Part shown: positions 54,201 through 61,747 of the stretch, piece by piece
Position numbering within the stretch: position 1 is the first letter of the stretch
Layout of the letters: every line of letters starts with the position of its first letter
Origin: Arthrobacter citreus
Lineage (GTDB): Bacteria; Bacillota; Bacilli; Bacillales; Bacillaceae_G
Direction: 5' to 3'
Assembly: GCA_013200995.1 (NCBI GenBank)
Contig: CP053688.1
Span: 2,294,001 to 2,358,000, forward strand
DNA: 64,000 nucleotides
The notes under the pieces: model-generated
The model's input: the letters and a program-made list of their open reading frames with translations, nothing else
What the model was told of the DNA's origin: nothing
Database searches by the model: none
Position numbers and translations under genes: made by a program

Positions 54201-55536
54201 TTACCAATTTATATGTTTGACCCTGTAAATCTGCTACGTTATCAGAATATCCTTGTGCAGCTAGTTTCATAGCAACTGATGTATCACCTGTTGATGGATG
54301 AGCAGTTCCTGAAAATTGTGGAATGGTAACAGACGTATCACTTGCCCCAACTGTGATTGCCAAAGGAGCATTTCCTGGAGTACCTAATGTATACATTTTA
54401 TTACCAGAATTTCCTGCTGCAACAACTGCTGTTACCCCTGTAAGGACGGCATTATTTACTGCAATAGCCGTAGGGTATAATGGGTCATTATAGTTTGCTC
54501 CAAGTGACATACTGATGATATCCATTCCATCTGAAACTGCTTTGTCAATACCTGCTAAAATTGCTGAAGTTTGACCAGATCCATATGCACCTAGAACACG
54601 ATAAGAGTAAATATCAGCATCAGGTGCAACGCCTGTTACAGAATAGTCCGCATTGTTTTTACCTTGTCCCGCAATGATTCCAGCTACATGTGTTCCATGC
54701 TCTGTATAATAGGCTTCACCACCACTTGTTTCAGGTAGTCCTGATTTCTGCCAATCCGCATATGTTGTTTCCATCGGGTCATTATCATTATCAACAAAAT
54801 CGTATCCACCTTTAAAAGCACCTTTTAAATCTGGATGATTATAATCGATACCAGTATCAATAATACCAACTTTTACGCCTTTTCCTGTATAACCTTCTTG
54901 ATGAAGTTTTTCAACGCCAGGGAACGTTACCATCGAATGAGTTGAAGATTGTTGTTCAGTAGTCGTTAGTTCTTTAGTAGATGGATCATCCAACTGAACT
55001 TGTAAATCGCTCCACACTGCTTGTACCGCACTAGATTTAAGCAAACTTTTTACTTTATTAGAAGGGAGTGTCATAGCAACTCCGTTAAATGCTTTTTTGT
55101 AAGAACGCTTAATTTTGTATGGATTTTTCTTCTCTTTTAACTCTTTACTAAAAATCGTTTTTAAATCATGTTGAAATGTGTCATGAGAAGCATCTACTTT
55201 TGCTTGTGCATCTGCTTCAGAAAGAGTTGATCCATCTACTTGTGCAACCATTACTGCTGTATTTGCTGGCTTGTCCTTAAATTCAACGATAACAGAAGTA
55301 GTCGCATCGCTTGTTAAATCCATATCAGCAGATACTTGAAGCCCTTCTTTATCACTGATTTTTAATTGTTTAATCGCCTCACGTTGTGCTGGTGTAAGAG
55401 CTGATAAAACTTGTTCTACTTTTGAAACTGTTTGTGCATGAACATTGTGTGTAATAGACATCGGATTAAATACGCTAGCTACAAGACCTGTTGTAAGTGC
55501 CACTGTTGTAACATTTTTTTTGATATTGTTTTTCAT
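51241..55536 (-). CDS. Secreted S8 serine protease, fifth paralogue (1431 aa)
   Basis: The longest family member, 26 kb from the others. The signal peptide ends near AQ at 34-35, followed by LTPAQREAI and an I9-like propeptide. Catalytic residues are Asp227, His280, Asn376 and Ser623. The PA insert (about 410-560) is longer than in the other copies, with an extra YYKRDANGQYTIPRD loop. The cohesin-like stretch is about 1090-1235: GDSTTLTFSTKNI, then FLYPAQYLDVVNV and LVDLTFKAKD. The VPGHFTFKKDF block and a dockerin-like pair (from about 1351; GDVNKDNVID and DINYDGVVD) follow. The tail is KKYKGETVDDVLIDLG. An inverted repeat lies upstream at 55582. Function and cleavage targets are unknown. Confidence 0.93.
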   Translation of the reverse strand: MKNNIKKNVTTVALTTGLVASVFNPMSITHNVHAQTVSKVEQVLSALTPAQREAIKQLKISDKEGLQVSADMDLTSDATTSVIVEFKDKPANTAVMVAQVDGSTLSEADAQAKVDASHDTFQHDLKTIFSKELKEKKNPYKIKRSYKKAFNGVAMTLPSNKVKSLLKSSAVQAVWSDLQVQLDDPSTKELTTTEQQSSTHSMVTFPGVEKLHQEGYTGKGVKVGIIDTGIDYNHPDLKGAFKGGYDFVDNDNDPMETTYADWQKSGLPETSGGEAYYTEHGTHVAGIIAGQGKNNADYSVTGVAPDADIYSYRVLGAYGSGQTSAILAGIDKAVSDGMDIISMSLGANYNDPLYPTAIAVNNAVLTGVTAVVAAGNSGNKMYTLGTPGNAPLAITVGASDTSVTIPQFSGTAHPSTGDTSVAMKLAAQGYSDNVADLQGQTYKLVNVGVGTDVSYYKRDANGQYTIPRDVNGKIVVAKRGSVSLADIVTTAKKHGAKAVILSNADNDTLQDVFLGNTVGYIPTFLISSKQGYAITGDLPLTVAKLDASIDFTFGNMSQTVTQGNKLADFSSRGPSRVLYDIKPEVTAPGVSVFSTVPSYMHKDDNGNALTDYQYAYERLSGTSMATPNVSGVAALLKQAHPDMTPADIKATLMNTADPLNDKYSVYEVGAGLVDPYKAVHAGTEIQVKDQTKTLSSNAKDAGSATLASKGIKTIKNITGALSFGEQAADGKAITDQRSMTLFNKSSEDKTYDVKVQFQTLDARFTNDSRADQDAATNGVTLDVKSSIKVKRYSSANMDATINVPKSAKLGTYEGYVVYTNQKNPDETYKVPFAIHTVDSGIDYVKGDPAAFTLPYEAGSNATKWSIGVDFKLKSHMRTFDFFLVDPKTNEEIGYLGTADGMGADENIEYYFRGVLNNGQYYPLTGNPDSPITFDYKEIDPGLWKIRMVGTNDKGETFASDAPVYYGVKEPKVTMNYEAGQIVETANSTDKTVTVTGNAFDKDIAEMQAAGISASQGENKMYYYNPNNSNEINIPVDQNGNFNSTIPLATAGPISLPITEYDFYDRDKSTVENYGSFKDVYFVKKGTAYSTAIADKQRINMGDSTTLTFSTKNIATKVKKAEYSFLYPAQYLDVVNVKSHGTFSGKLDVQYTSTPFNNTYNKMTITATALGDLATTGITGDTSLVDLTFKAKDKYYKGGMQFEDPNGSSRFFSAVYTNVDDSKVTTQGIQPYFYITPTYSLMRGAVQAEGLVTGINTAGELVAKKIDFNKAGTKISVKDSDGKEYGVADPLGFSSISPNGFTSRLPITDKPFTLSIDVPGHFTFKKDFTVGLKEDGKVTAGSKPVDYSYIPGGDVNKDNVIDVKDALYIQTYWGTNKRDADINYDGVVDEKDMQYVINNYLMQNPFVDNSPKAVKKYKGETVDDVLIDLGLE

Positions 55537-55581
55537 CTTTTCCCTTCTTCCTCTCTGTTGATATTTTCATTATATTCAAAA

Positions 55582-55615
55582 TTGACAGAATTTTTAGTTT
55601 CTAAAATTTTGTCAA
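55582..55615. promoter_or_regulatory. 34-bp inverted repeat upstream of the fifth protease
   Basis: TTGACAGAATTTTTAG faces CTAAAATTTTGTCAA across a TTT centre. It lies 46-79 bases before the start codon, next to a TATAAT-like -10 on the minus strand, and lacks a terminator T-tail in either useful direction. An operator for a dimeric regulator is the best reading. Confidence 0.5.
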
Positions 55616-55660
55616 ATTACATTTTTTTCGCATCTAGATTTTTACGAAAAACAAAAAAAT

Positions 55661-55709
55661 AAAAAAAATACACTTTAACTCAACTTATAACAGTTAAATC
55701 TAAAGTGTA
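55661..55709 (-). terminator. Terminator of the short-chain dehydrogenase genes
   Basis: TACACTTTA and TAAAGTGTA arms around a long loop, followed by a T-run on the minus strand. Confidence 0.7.
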
Positions 55710-55766
55710 CTTTCAATTCGTTTGGGCATTTTTATAGATGATTTAAATACTTATTTGAATAAAAGA

Positions 55767-56534
55767 TTAATATTCAGCATGCGCTTTAAAACCAGTAAGA
55801 CCATCATCTAACATAACTGTACTTCCATTTACAACATTTGCTTCTTCCATTGCTAATAAGCAAACCATTCCTGCTATATCTTCTTGTTCAATAAATTCTT
55901 TTCTCATTTGGAAATTTTTATATAAATCTTCTACACCTTTTTCTTTTAATACATTAGTGATTGGTGTTCTAACAAAACCTGGAGCTACACAAACAACACG
56001 GATTCCATGTGGAGCAAGATCAAGAGCTGATGTTTTTGTCATCATTACAACTGCCCCTTTAGAAGCATTGTAAGCTAGTGCCCCTCTATTTGCTAAATAA
56101 CCATAAACTGAACCATTATTAATGATTACACCTTTTACCCCAAGTTCAATCATTTTTTTACTAGCACATGCGATACCATAAGCCACTCCATGTTGGTTTA
56201 CAGCAATAACTTTTTGGTAAATTTCTTCATCAAAATCATTAATTAGATTCGTGGCACCAATACCAGCATTATTAAACATAACGTTGATCGTTCCATAAGT
56301 TTTAACTGTAAAATCTACTAATGACTCTACTTCTGCAAAATTAGTAGTGTCTACCTTAAAAGCAACAGCTTCTCCACCCAATGCTTTAATTTGCTCTACT
56401 GTTTCAATTGCTCCCGCTTCGTTAAAATCAGCTACGACAACCTTTGCACCCTCTTTTGTATATTTTAATGCAGTAGCTTTTCCAATTCCAGAAGCTCCTC
56501 CTGTAATAACTGCAACTTTATCTTTTAATAACAT
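55767..56534 (-). CDS. Short-chain dehydrogenase/reductase (255 aa)
   Basis: NAD(P)-dependent oxidoreductase. It has VAVITGGASGIGKATA (cofactor loop TGxxxGIG), NNAGIG, the catalytic Ser in NNGSVYGYL and Tyr/Lys in YNASKGAV. The ATG at 56534 lies behind GGAGGG; an ATG five codons earlier overlaps that site. It is 46 bases after the other SDR gene on the same strand, and the two probably form one unit. The substrate is unknown; 3-hydroxyacyl or sugar alcohols are possible. Confidence 0.87.
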   Translation of the reverse strand: MLLKDKVAVITGGASGIGKATALKYTKEGAKVVVADFNEAGAIETVEQIKALGGEAVAFKVDTTNFAEVESLVDFTVKTYGTINVMFNNAGIGATNLINDFDEEIYQKVIAVNQHGVAYGIACASKKMIELGVKGVIINNGSVYGYLANRGALAYNASKGAVVMMTKTSALDLAPHGIRVVCVAPGFVRTPITNVLKEKGVEDLYKNFQMRKEFIEQEDIAGMVCLLAMEEANVVNGSTVMLDDGLTGFKAHAEY

Positions 56535-56580
56535 ATAGTTTCCCTCCATTTAACATAGTCCATATTTAAAAACTTATTAT

Positions 56581-57330
56581 TTAAGCGGTCATTCCACCGT
56601 CAGCGACCATTTCTGTTCCAGTAATATAGCTAGACTCATCAGACGCAAGGAATAGTACTAAGTTTGCGATTTCCTCAGGAGTACCTAATCGTTTTAAAGG
56701 AATTGTTTTTGCTAATTGTTCATTAGATGCGTTTACACTAGATGCTAAATCTGAACCCATAGCTGTTTCAATAACACCTGGGTGAATCGAGTTTACACGA
56801 ATTTGATCAGCAGCAACTTCTTTAGCCAAATCTTTTGTCATAATACGTACAGCGCCTTTACTTGCACCATATAAAGTTGCATTAGCAGTACCTTTCAATC
56901 CGGCAACTGAGGACGTATTAATGATTGATCCTCCTTTTTGTTCGCGCATAAATGGTACAGTGTGTTTCATGCCTAAGAAAACACCTGTTACATTGATACC
57001 AAGTAAGCGATTCCATTCTTCTGTTTCATATTCAGTAACAGGTTTTGAACTAAAAATACCTGCATTATTGAATAAAATATCAATTGAACCAAAGTTGTTC
57101 TTTGTTTCATTTACAACATTAATCCAATCCGTCTCTAGCTGCACATTATGTTTAATAAAAACGACAGATTCAGAAATTTTTTTCATTTCATCTAAAGTTT
57201 TATTGCCTGCTTCTTCATTAATATCTGTAAAGACAACTTTAGCGCCTTGTTCTAAAAACTTTTGAACAGTCGCTTTACCAATTCCGTTGGCTCCGCCTGT
57301 TACGATTGCAGTTTTATTTAATAATCTCAA
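56581..57330 (-). CDS. Short-chain dehydrogenase/reductase, FabG/glucose-dehydrogenase-like (249 aa)
   Basis: NAD(P)-dependent oxidoreductase with AIVTGGANGIGKATV, NNAGIF, INTSSVAGLKG (catalytic Ser) and YGASKGAVRIM (Tyr, Lys). It ends in SSYITGTEMVADGGMTA, the usual SDR finish. Start is TTG at 57330 behind AAGGGGATG. It is divergent from a LysR regulator, across a 112-base region with two palindromes, so direct LysR control is likely. Confidence 0.87.
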   Translation of the reverse strand: MRLLNKTAIVTGGANGIGKATVQKFLEQGAKVVFTDINEEAGNKTLDEMKKISESVVFIKHNVQLETDWINVVNETKNNFGSIDILFNNAGIFSSKPVTEYETEEWNRLLGINVTGVFLGMKHTVPFMREQKGGSIINTSSVAGLKGTANATLYGASKGAVRIMTKDLAKEVAADQIRVNSIHPGVIETAMGSDLASSVNASNEQLAKTIPLKRLGTPEEIANLVLFLASDESSYITGTEMVADGGMTA

Positions 57331-57365
57331 TCAAAACATCCCCTTTTTATATTTTCGTTTTTATT

Positions 57366-57428
57366 TTAACAGTATTTTTTGTTAAGATATATTTAAACAT
57401 TCTTATATTTCCATTAGCATAACTAATG
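57366..57428. promoter_or_regulatory. Two palindromes in the LysR/SDR divergent region
   Basis: TTAACA and TGTTAA face each other across eight bases (57366-57385). CATTAG, CATAA, CTAATG (57412-57428) forms a perfect dyad just before the LysR ribosome site. Both are good candidates for LysR-type regulator binding; the second could act in autorepression. Confidence 0.55.
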
Positions 57429-57442
57429 ACAAAGGAGCCAAA

Positions 57443-58351
57443 ATGAATATAGAACAAATTCAATATGTAGTAGAAGTAGCTAAAACAAAATCAATCACAA
57501 CAGCTTCATATAATCTACATGTAACTCAATCTGCTATTAGCCAATCGATTTCTAATTTAGAAACTGAATTAGGTATTAAATTATTTACAAGATCCAGAAA
57601 CGGTGCAGTACCAACATCAGAAGGGAAAAATATTATTTTAAAGATGTTAGACGTCATTTCATCAATAGAGGAAATTAAGGAAGAAGCCAACAATCAAAAT
57701 GGTATAACTGTTGGTGAACTTCGAATCGCAGCAATTCCTATTGGAATGGAGATTTTAATCAATACAATCTCAAATTTCAAAAAGGATTATCCTAATGTTC
57801 AAATTCAAATTTCTGAAAAAGGATCAGGCGATATATTAGAGGATATTCATCAGAATAAGGTGGATATTGGATTAATTGGATTAAATGAAAATATGGATAA
57901 AAAATATGCAGGGCTTACCTTCACAAAATTTTGGGAAGGTCATATTGTTGTTTTTGTTGGTAAAAACTCTCCATTATCTTCATTTAAAAAGGTTCCTGCC
58001 AAGGAGTTGTTAAAGTATCAATTCGTACTATATAACGAGGAATATGTAAATGAATTTGTAGATCATTTTAATCGATCAATTGGTAAAATTGATGTATGGT
58101 TTAAAACAAATAATACTAGTGCATTATCAAGAGCTTTAAAAGATGATTTAGCAATTTCAGCAGGCTATGACCTTTCATTCAGAGGACTTCCCCAAAGTGA
58201 AAAGCATGATCTATCCCTTCTTGAAATTGAAGATTTTGTTCAAGATTCAAAATCTGTTGGTTGGATTCAAAAAGAATCGAAAAGTAATTCTCTCATTTCA
58301 AAAGAATTTATCAATCGGTATATTAATGAATTTAAGAAAAGAAATTTTTAA
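57443..58351 (+). CDS. LysR-family transcriptional regulator (302 aa)
   Basis: An N-terminal winged helix-turn-helix (QIQYVVEVAKTKSITTASYN, then SAISQSISNLETELG) precedes a two-lobed effector domain from about residue 90. The hinge is AIPIGMEILINTISNFKKDY. ATG after AAAGGAG. It is divergent from two SDR genes, which are its probable targets. The inducer is unknown. Confidence 0.9.
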   Translation: MNIEQIQYVVEVAKTKSITTASYNLHVTQSAISQSISNLETELGIKLFTRSRNGAVPTSEGKNIILKMLDVISSIEEIKEEANNQNGITVGELRIAAIPIGMEILINTISNFKKDYPNVQIQISEKGSGDILEDIHQNKVDIGLIGLNENMDKKYAGLTFTKFWEGHIVVFVGKNSPLSSFKKVPAKELLKYQFVLYNEEYVNEFVDHFNRSIGKIDVWFKTNNTSALSRALKDDLAISAGYDLSFRGLPQSEKHDLSLLEIEDFVQDSKSVGWIQKESKSNSLISKEFINRYINEFKKRNF

Positions 58352-58404
58352 CTCAATAAAACTATACTCTCATTTCTGTTTTATACCATTAAAGACCATA
58401 AAAA

Positions 58405-58436
58405 AGACCCAAACCTAAATAGGTTTGAGTCTTCTC
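58405..58436. terminator. Bidirectional terminator between the LysR gene and the phasin-like gene
   Basis: AGACCCAAACCT and AGGTTTGAGTCT arms with a four-base loop, flanked by T- and A-rich runs on both sides. Confidence 0.85.
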
Positions 58437-58535
58437 ATTCTTAAAATCTAGTTTGTAAAAATAAAGATAGATTGCCTAACATAATGGTAGTAGTAGGGTT
58501 CCTTTTTTAAGACAAACTCTCTTCAAACAATTTAA

Positions 58536-59132
58536 TTAAGAATGAGTTTGATTGTTAAAGCGATAGATATTATTTACTTGTGTGAATAACAAACGAACAC
58601 GATCTTCCATTCGATGATTGATATTTTGATGACTTGTTCTAAATTTGTTTAAATAATTATCTGTAACAACAGACCATTCATTGCTTCTTTCAATTACATA
58701 GTCAATGTACGTTTCACTATTTTCCTTCAAATTCTTTTCTACTTTATCAATCAAATTAAATGATGAATTTAATGGAGTTAACATTATTTTTTCTAATTTA
58801 CGATTTGTTCCATCAGCTGGTTGTTCAATCGTTTCTGTATCAGATGAATCACTTGTTTTTTCAATCTTGTTTTTAAATCGTTTTAAGATAGAACTATTAT
58901 TCATATTACTAACATCAACTAAAAAAGCTTTTAATGTTTCACGATATTCTTCATTAAACTTTGTTGTTTTATTTAGTGTATCTACAATCCCTCTAAGTCT
59001 TTGCTCTCGACGACTTCTTGAAAGTGATAAAGAGTTTTCATATTGATCCCACAATGTTTCAAAAAATGGATCTAAAAAATATTGTTCCTCTGTTTTTTTG
59101 TTTTCTTTTGATTTATTCACTTTTTGACTCAT
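58536..59132 (-). CDS. Helical protein, possible polyhydroxyalkanoate phasin (198 aa)
   Basis: Predicted mostly alpha-helical and soluble. It is charged at both ends, with a low-complexity Asp/Ser/Thr stretch at about 90-108. The N-terminal FFETLWDQYENSLSLSRSR and the middle TPLNSSFNLIDKVEKNLK recall PhaP-type granule proteins of Bacillus, which open with a W-x-x-SL helix and have TPTKTSLSIL in the middle. I am not sure of the match. Fatty-acid/acetoacetyl-CoA genes of the mmg type lie just upstream on the same strand, which would suit PHB granules. ATG after GGAGGAG. Confidence 0.45.
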   Translation of the reverse strand: MSQKVNKSKENKKTEEQYFLDPFFETLWDQYENSLSLSRSRREQRLRGIVDTLNKTTKFNEEYRETLKAFLVDVSNMNNSSILKRFKNKIEKTSDSSDTETIEQPADGTNRKLEKIMLTPLNSSFNLIDKVEKNLKENSETYIDYVIERSNEWSVVTDNYLNKFRTSHQNINHRMEDRVRLLFTQVNNIYRFNNQTHS

Positions 59133-59195
59133 TTTTTCTCCTCCTATTTTCTTTTAGCTGCCAGGATTCTTGACCACATCATTCGACAAGACCAA

Positions 59196-59555
59196 TCATT
59201 TCAACAAGAAATCCTGCCTACTGTATAATTTTTTTATCAATACTCCCTCAATACTAACTTTAGGAAATTTTTCTATTACTTCCATCATCATTTCACTATA
59301 ATTTTTTCTAAGCTCGTTTTCATTTTGAATATTGGATTTTACGATTTCATCAACTAATTCCAAATGAATTTCCTTTGACAACATTTTCATCACCACAGGA
59401 TATCCTATCTGTTTCGCTGCTTGACATGCCTCATCTTCAAATTCGATTTGAAATTCATCATCAAACTGTCCACCACAAATCTGTAATTCCGACTTCCTTT
59501 TCAAATTTATTTTTCCGAGAAAATTCTCATTATTTCGTAGACGCTTATTCTCCAT
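59196..59555 (-). pseudogene. Fragment of an ADP-forming acyl-CoA synthetase ATP-grasp subunit
   Basis: 119 codons. AAKQIGYPVVMKMLSKEIHL and the closing FPKVSIEGVLIKKL match the ATP-grasp_5 core of ADP-forming acetate/acyl-CoA ligases, where the family has GYPVVLKIVSPDILHKSDVGG. Here the H-K-S-D-V-G-G loop is altered to HLELVDEIV and loses its glycines, and the rest of the 220-700 residue protein is absent. It has a ribosome site (AGGAG), so a small product may still be made, but catalytic activity is very unlikely. Confidence 0.6.
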
Positions 59556-59734
59556 GATCGCTTTATTCTCCTACCTAATCTTATTTGGAATTATTTATTT
59601 TTTAAAATTAAATAAAACCTAAAATTAATTAAACTTCATTAGGAGTACAATTTACGGACTATAAGCTTAACCTCCTATCTGTTCACTGAGGAATAAAACT
59701 TTAACAATCTCTTAAGGTATTACCAACTTTATTG

Positions 59735-60874
59735 TTAGTCTCGTAAAATGTGATTACCGATAATAATACGCTGTATTTGGTTCGTCCCCTCATAAATTTG
59801 GGTAATTTTTGCATCGCGCATCATTCTCTCTACTGGATAATCCTTTATATATCCATATCCTCCTAATAACTGAACAGCATCAGTAGTAACCTTCATTGCT
59901 ACATCTGACGCGAAACATTTTGCCATTGAGGAATAAGGTGCTATATTAGTTTCATTCTGATCTATCATACTAGCAGCCTTATAAACAAGTAATCTGGCAG
60001 CTTCAATTTGCATTTTCATATCTGCTAGCATCGATTGGACCATTTGAAAACTAGCGATTGGTTTCCCAAATTGTTTTCGTTCTTTCACATAATTAACAGA
60101 GTAATCAAATGCACCTTTGGCAATCCCAACTGCTTGCGCCCCTACAACTGGTCTAGTTTCATTAAACACATTCATAAGAATCTTAAATCCTTCACCTTCA
60201 TGACCTAGTATGTTATGTTTTGAAACCTTTACTTCTTCTAAAAATACTTCTCTTGTCGTAGAACCTCTAATGCCCATTTTGTCTTCTTTTTTCCCAAACT
60301 TTAAACCAGGTGAATCTTTTTCTACAACAAATAAGGTAATTCCATTTGTTCGATCTTGTGATGTACGTGTGACAAACACATAAATTTCAGAGTCACCCGC
60401 GTTCGTAATAAAAACTTTTTGTCCATTTAAAATATACTCGTCTCCATATCTTTTAGCATTTGTAGTAGCACTTGCTACATCAGAGCCTGCACCAGGTTCA
60501 GTAATACCAAAGGATCCGAGTACCTCACCTTTGGCAAGCGGAGTGACAAATTGCTTCTTTTGTTCATTTGTCCCTGCAATTAAAAAGGGTGCAATCGTTA
60601 ACGCCTGTGTAGATAAAGCAACGGATGTCGATGCGCAAGAAGCTGCTATCTCTTCTATCGTCGCAACATGACTTAGCATATCCCCTCCAGAGCCTCCAAA
60701 CATTTCAGGTACATTTACTCCAAATAATCCATTCTGTGCTAATATTCGGATGTTGTCCCATGGTGTTTCGCCTAATCGGTCTACTTCAGCAGCCTTTGGT
60801 TCAATGTGAGTTTTCGCTATTTTTCGAGCTACTTCTTGTATCATTTGTTGCTCTACTCCAAGAATCAACCCCAT
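59735..60874 (-). CDS. mmgC: Acyl-CoA dehydrogenase, MmgC-like (379 aa)
   Basis: FAD enzyme that oxidises acyl-CoA to enoyl-CoA. It has GSFGITEPGAGSDVASATTNA (FAD/substrate loop), GIRGSTTREVFLEEVKV, RKQFGKPIASFQMVQSMLAD and the catalytic Glu in QIYEGTNQIQRIIIG. The length equals B. subtilis MmgC (379). The annotated ATG abuts GGGAGGG; a TTG two codons later (60868) has better spacing and may be the true start. It is third in an mmgA-mmgB-mmgC order, 9 bases after the dehydrogenase gene. In B. subtilis the operon is expressed in the mother cell. Confidence 0.92.
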   Translation of the reverse strand: MGLILGVEQQMIQEVARKIAKTHIEPKAAEVDRLGETPWDNIRILAQNGLFGVNVPEMFGGSGGDMLSHVATIEEIAASCASTSVALSTQALTIAPFLIAGTNEQKKQFVTPLAKGEVLGSFGITEPGAGSDVASATTNAKRYGDEYILNGQKVFITNAGDSEIYVFVTRTSQDRTNGITLFVVEKDSPGLKFGKKEDKMGIRGSTTREVFLEEVKVSKHNILGHEGEGFKILMNVFNETRPVVGAQAVGIAKGAFDYSVNYVKERKQFGKPIASFQMVQSMLADMKMQIEAARLLVYKAASMIDQNETNIAPYSSMAKCFASDVAMKVTTDAVQLLGGYGYIKDYPVERMMRDAKITQIYEGTNQIQRIIIGNHILRD

Positions 60875-60883
60875 CCCTCCCTT

Positions 60884-61747
60884 TTAATATTTATAAAATC
60901 CTTTACCGCTTTTTTTACCTAAATGTCCCGCTTCTACCATACGTTTTAATAATGGACATGGTCTATATTTTGAATCATTAAACCCTTCATATAAACTTTC
61001 TAAAGTAAATAGTAAAACATCAATTCCTACATAGTCCGATAATCTTAAAGGACCGATTGGATGGTTAGCACCTAACATCATGCCCTTATCTATCTCTTCA
61101 ACTTCATTTCCTTCCATCACTAAAAAAGCCGCTTCGTTTAACATTGGCACTAATACACGATTTACAGTAAATCCAGGATAATCGTTTGCAATGATAATTT
61201 GTTTTTGCAATCTTTCTCCAACTTCGCGAATTACTTGCAACGTTTCATCACTTGTATTGACAGAACGAACAATCTCCACTAGTTTCATTTTAGGAACTGG
61301 GCTAAAAAAGTGCATTCCTACAACCTTATCAGGACGAGAAGTAACAGATCCAATCGCAGCAATAGAAAGTGATGAAGTATTACTTGCAAGAATGGCATGT
61401 TCTGGCATTAACGAATCTAATTCCTTAAATATTTCTTGTTTTATAGCTAGTTTTTCTGGAACTGCTTCAATCGCAAAATCGCAATATTTCGAATTTTGTA
61501 TGTCTGTTGTTGTATAAATGTTGTCTAGAGTTCGTTTCATTTGCGACTCATTAATCTGCTCCATTTGAAACAACTTAAGGAGATTTGTTCTGATTTGATG
61601 CATAGCTCTTTCTAAATCTGCTAAGGTTCGATCAACTAACGTCACCTGAAAACCATTTTGGGCAGCAATTTGAGCAATGCCCGTACCCATTAAACCACTA
61701 CCAACTATTGCGACACGATTAAACGGTTTCGATAATAATTGAGACAC
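60884..61747 (-). CDS. mmgB: 3-hydroxybutyryl-CoA dehydrogenase, MmgB-like (287 aa)
   Basis: NAD-dependent L-3-hydroxyacyl-CoA dehydrogenase. It has [21 protein letters not shown] (NAD site), ASNTSSLSI, the catalytic His in [17 protein letters not shown] and [16 protein letters not shown] choose the GTG at 61747: it is eight bases after AGGAGG and gives 287 aa, the length of MmgB. A GTG three codons upstream overlaps the ribosome site. The gene thus starts inside the thiolase gene, whose Gly-Gly codons double as the Shine-Dalgarno sequence. Confidence 0.92.
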   Translation of the reverse strand: MSQLLSKPFNRVAIVGSGLMGTGIAQIAAQNGFQVTLVDRTLADLERAMHQIRTNLLKLFQMEQINESQMKRTLDNIYTTTDIQNSKYCDFAIEAVPEKLAIKQEIFKELDSLMPEHAILASNTSSLSIAAIGSVTSRPDKVVGMHFFSPVPKMKLVEIVRSVNTSDETLQVIREVGERLQKQIIIANDYPGFTVNRVLVPMLNEAAFLVMEGNEVEEIDKGMMLGANHPIGPLRLSDYVGIDVLLFTLESLYEGFNDSKYRPCPLLKRMVEAGHLGKKSGKGFYKY

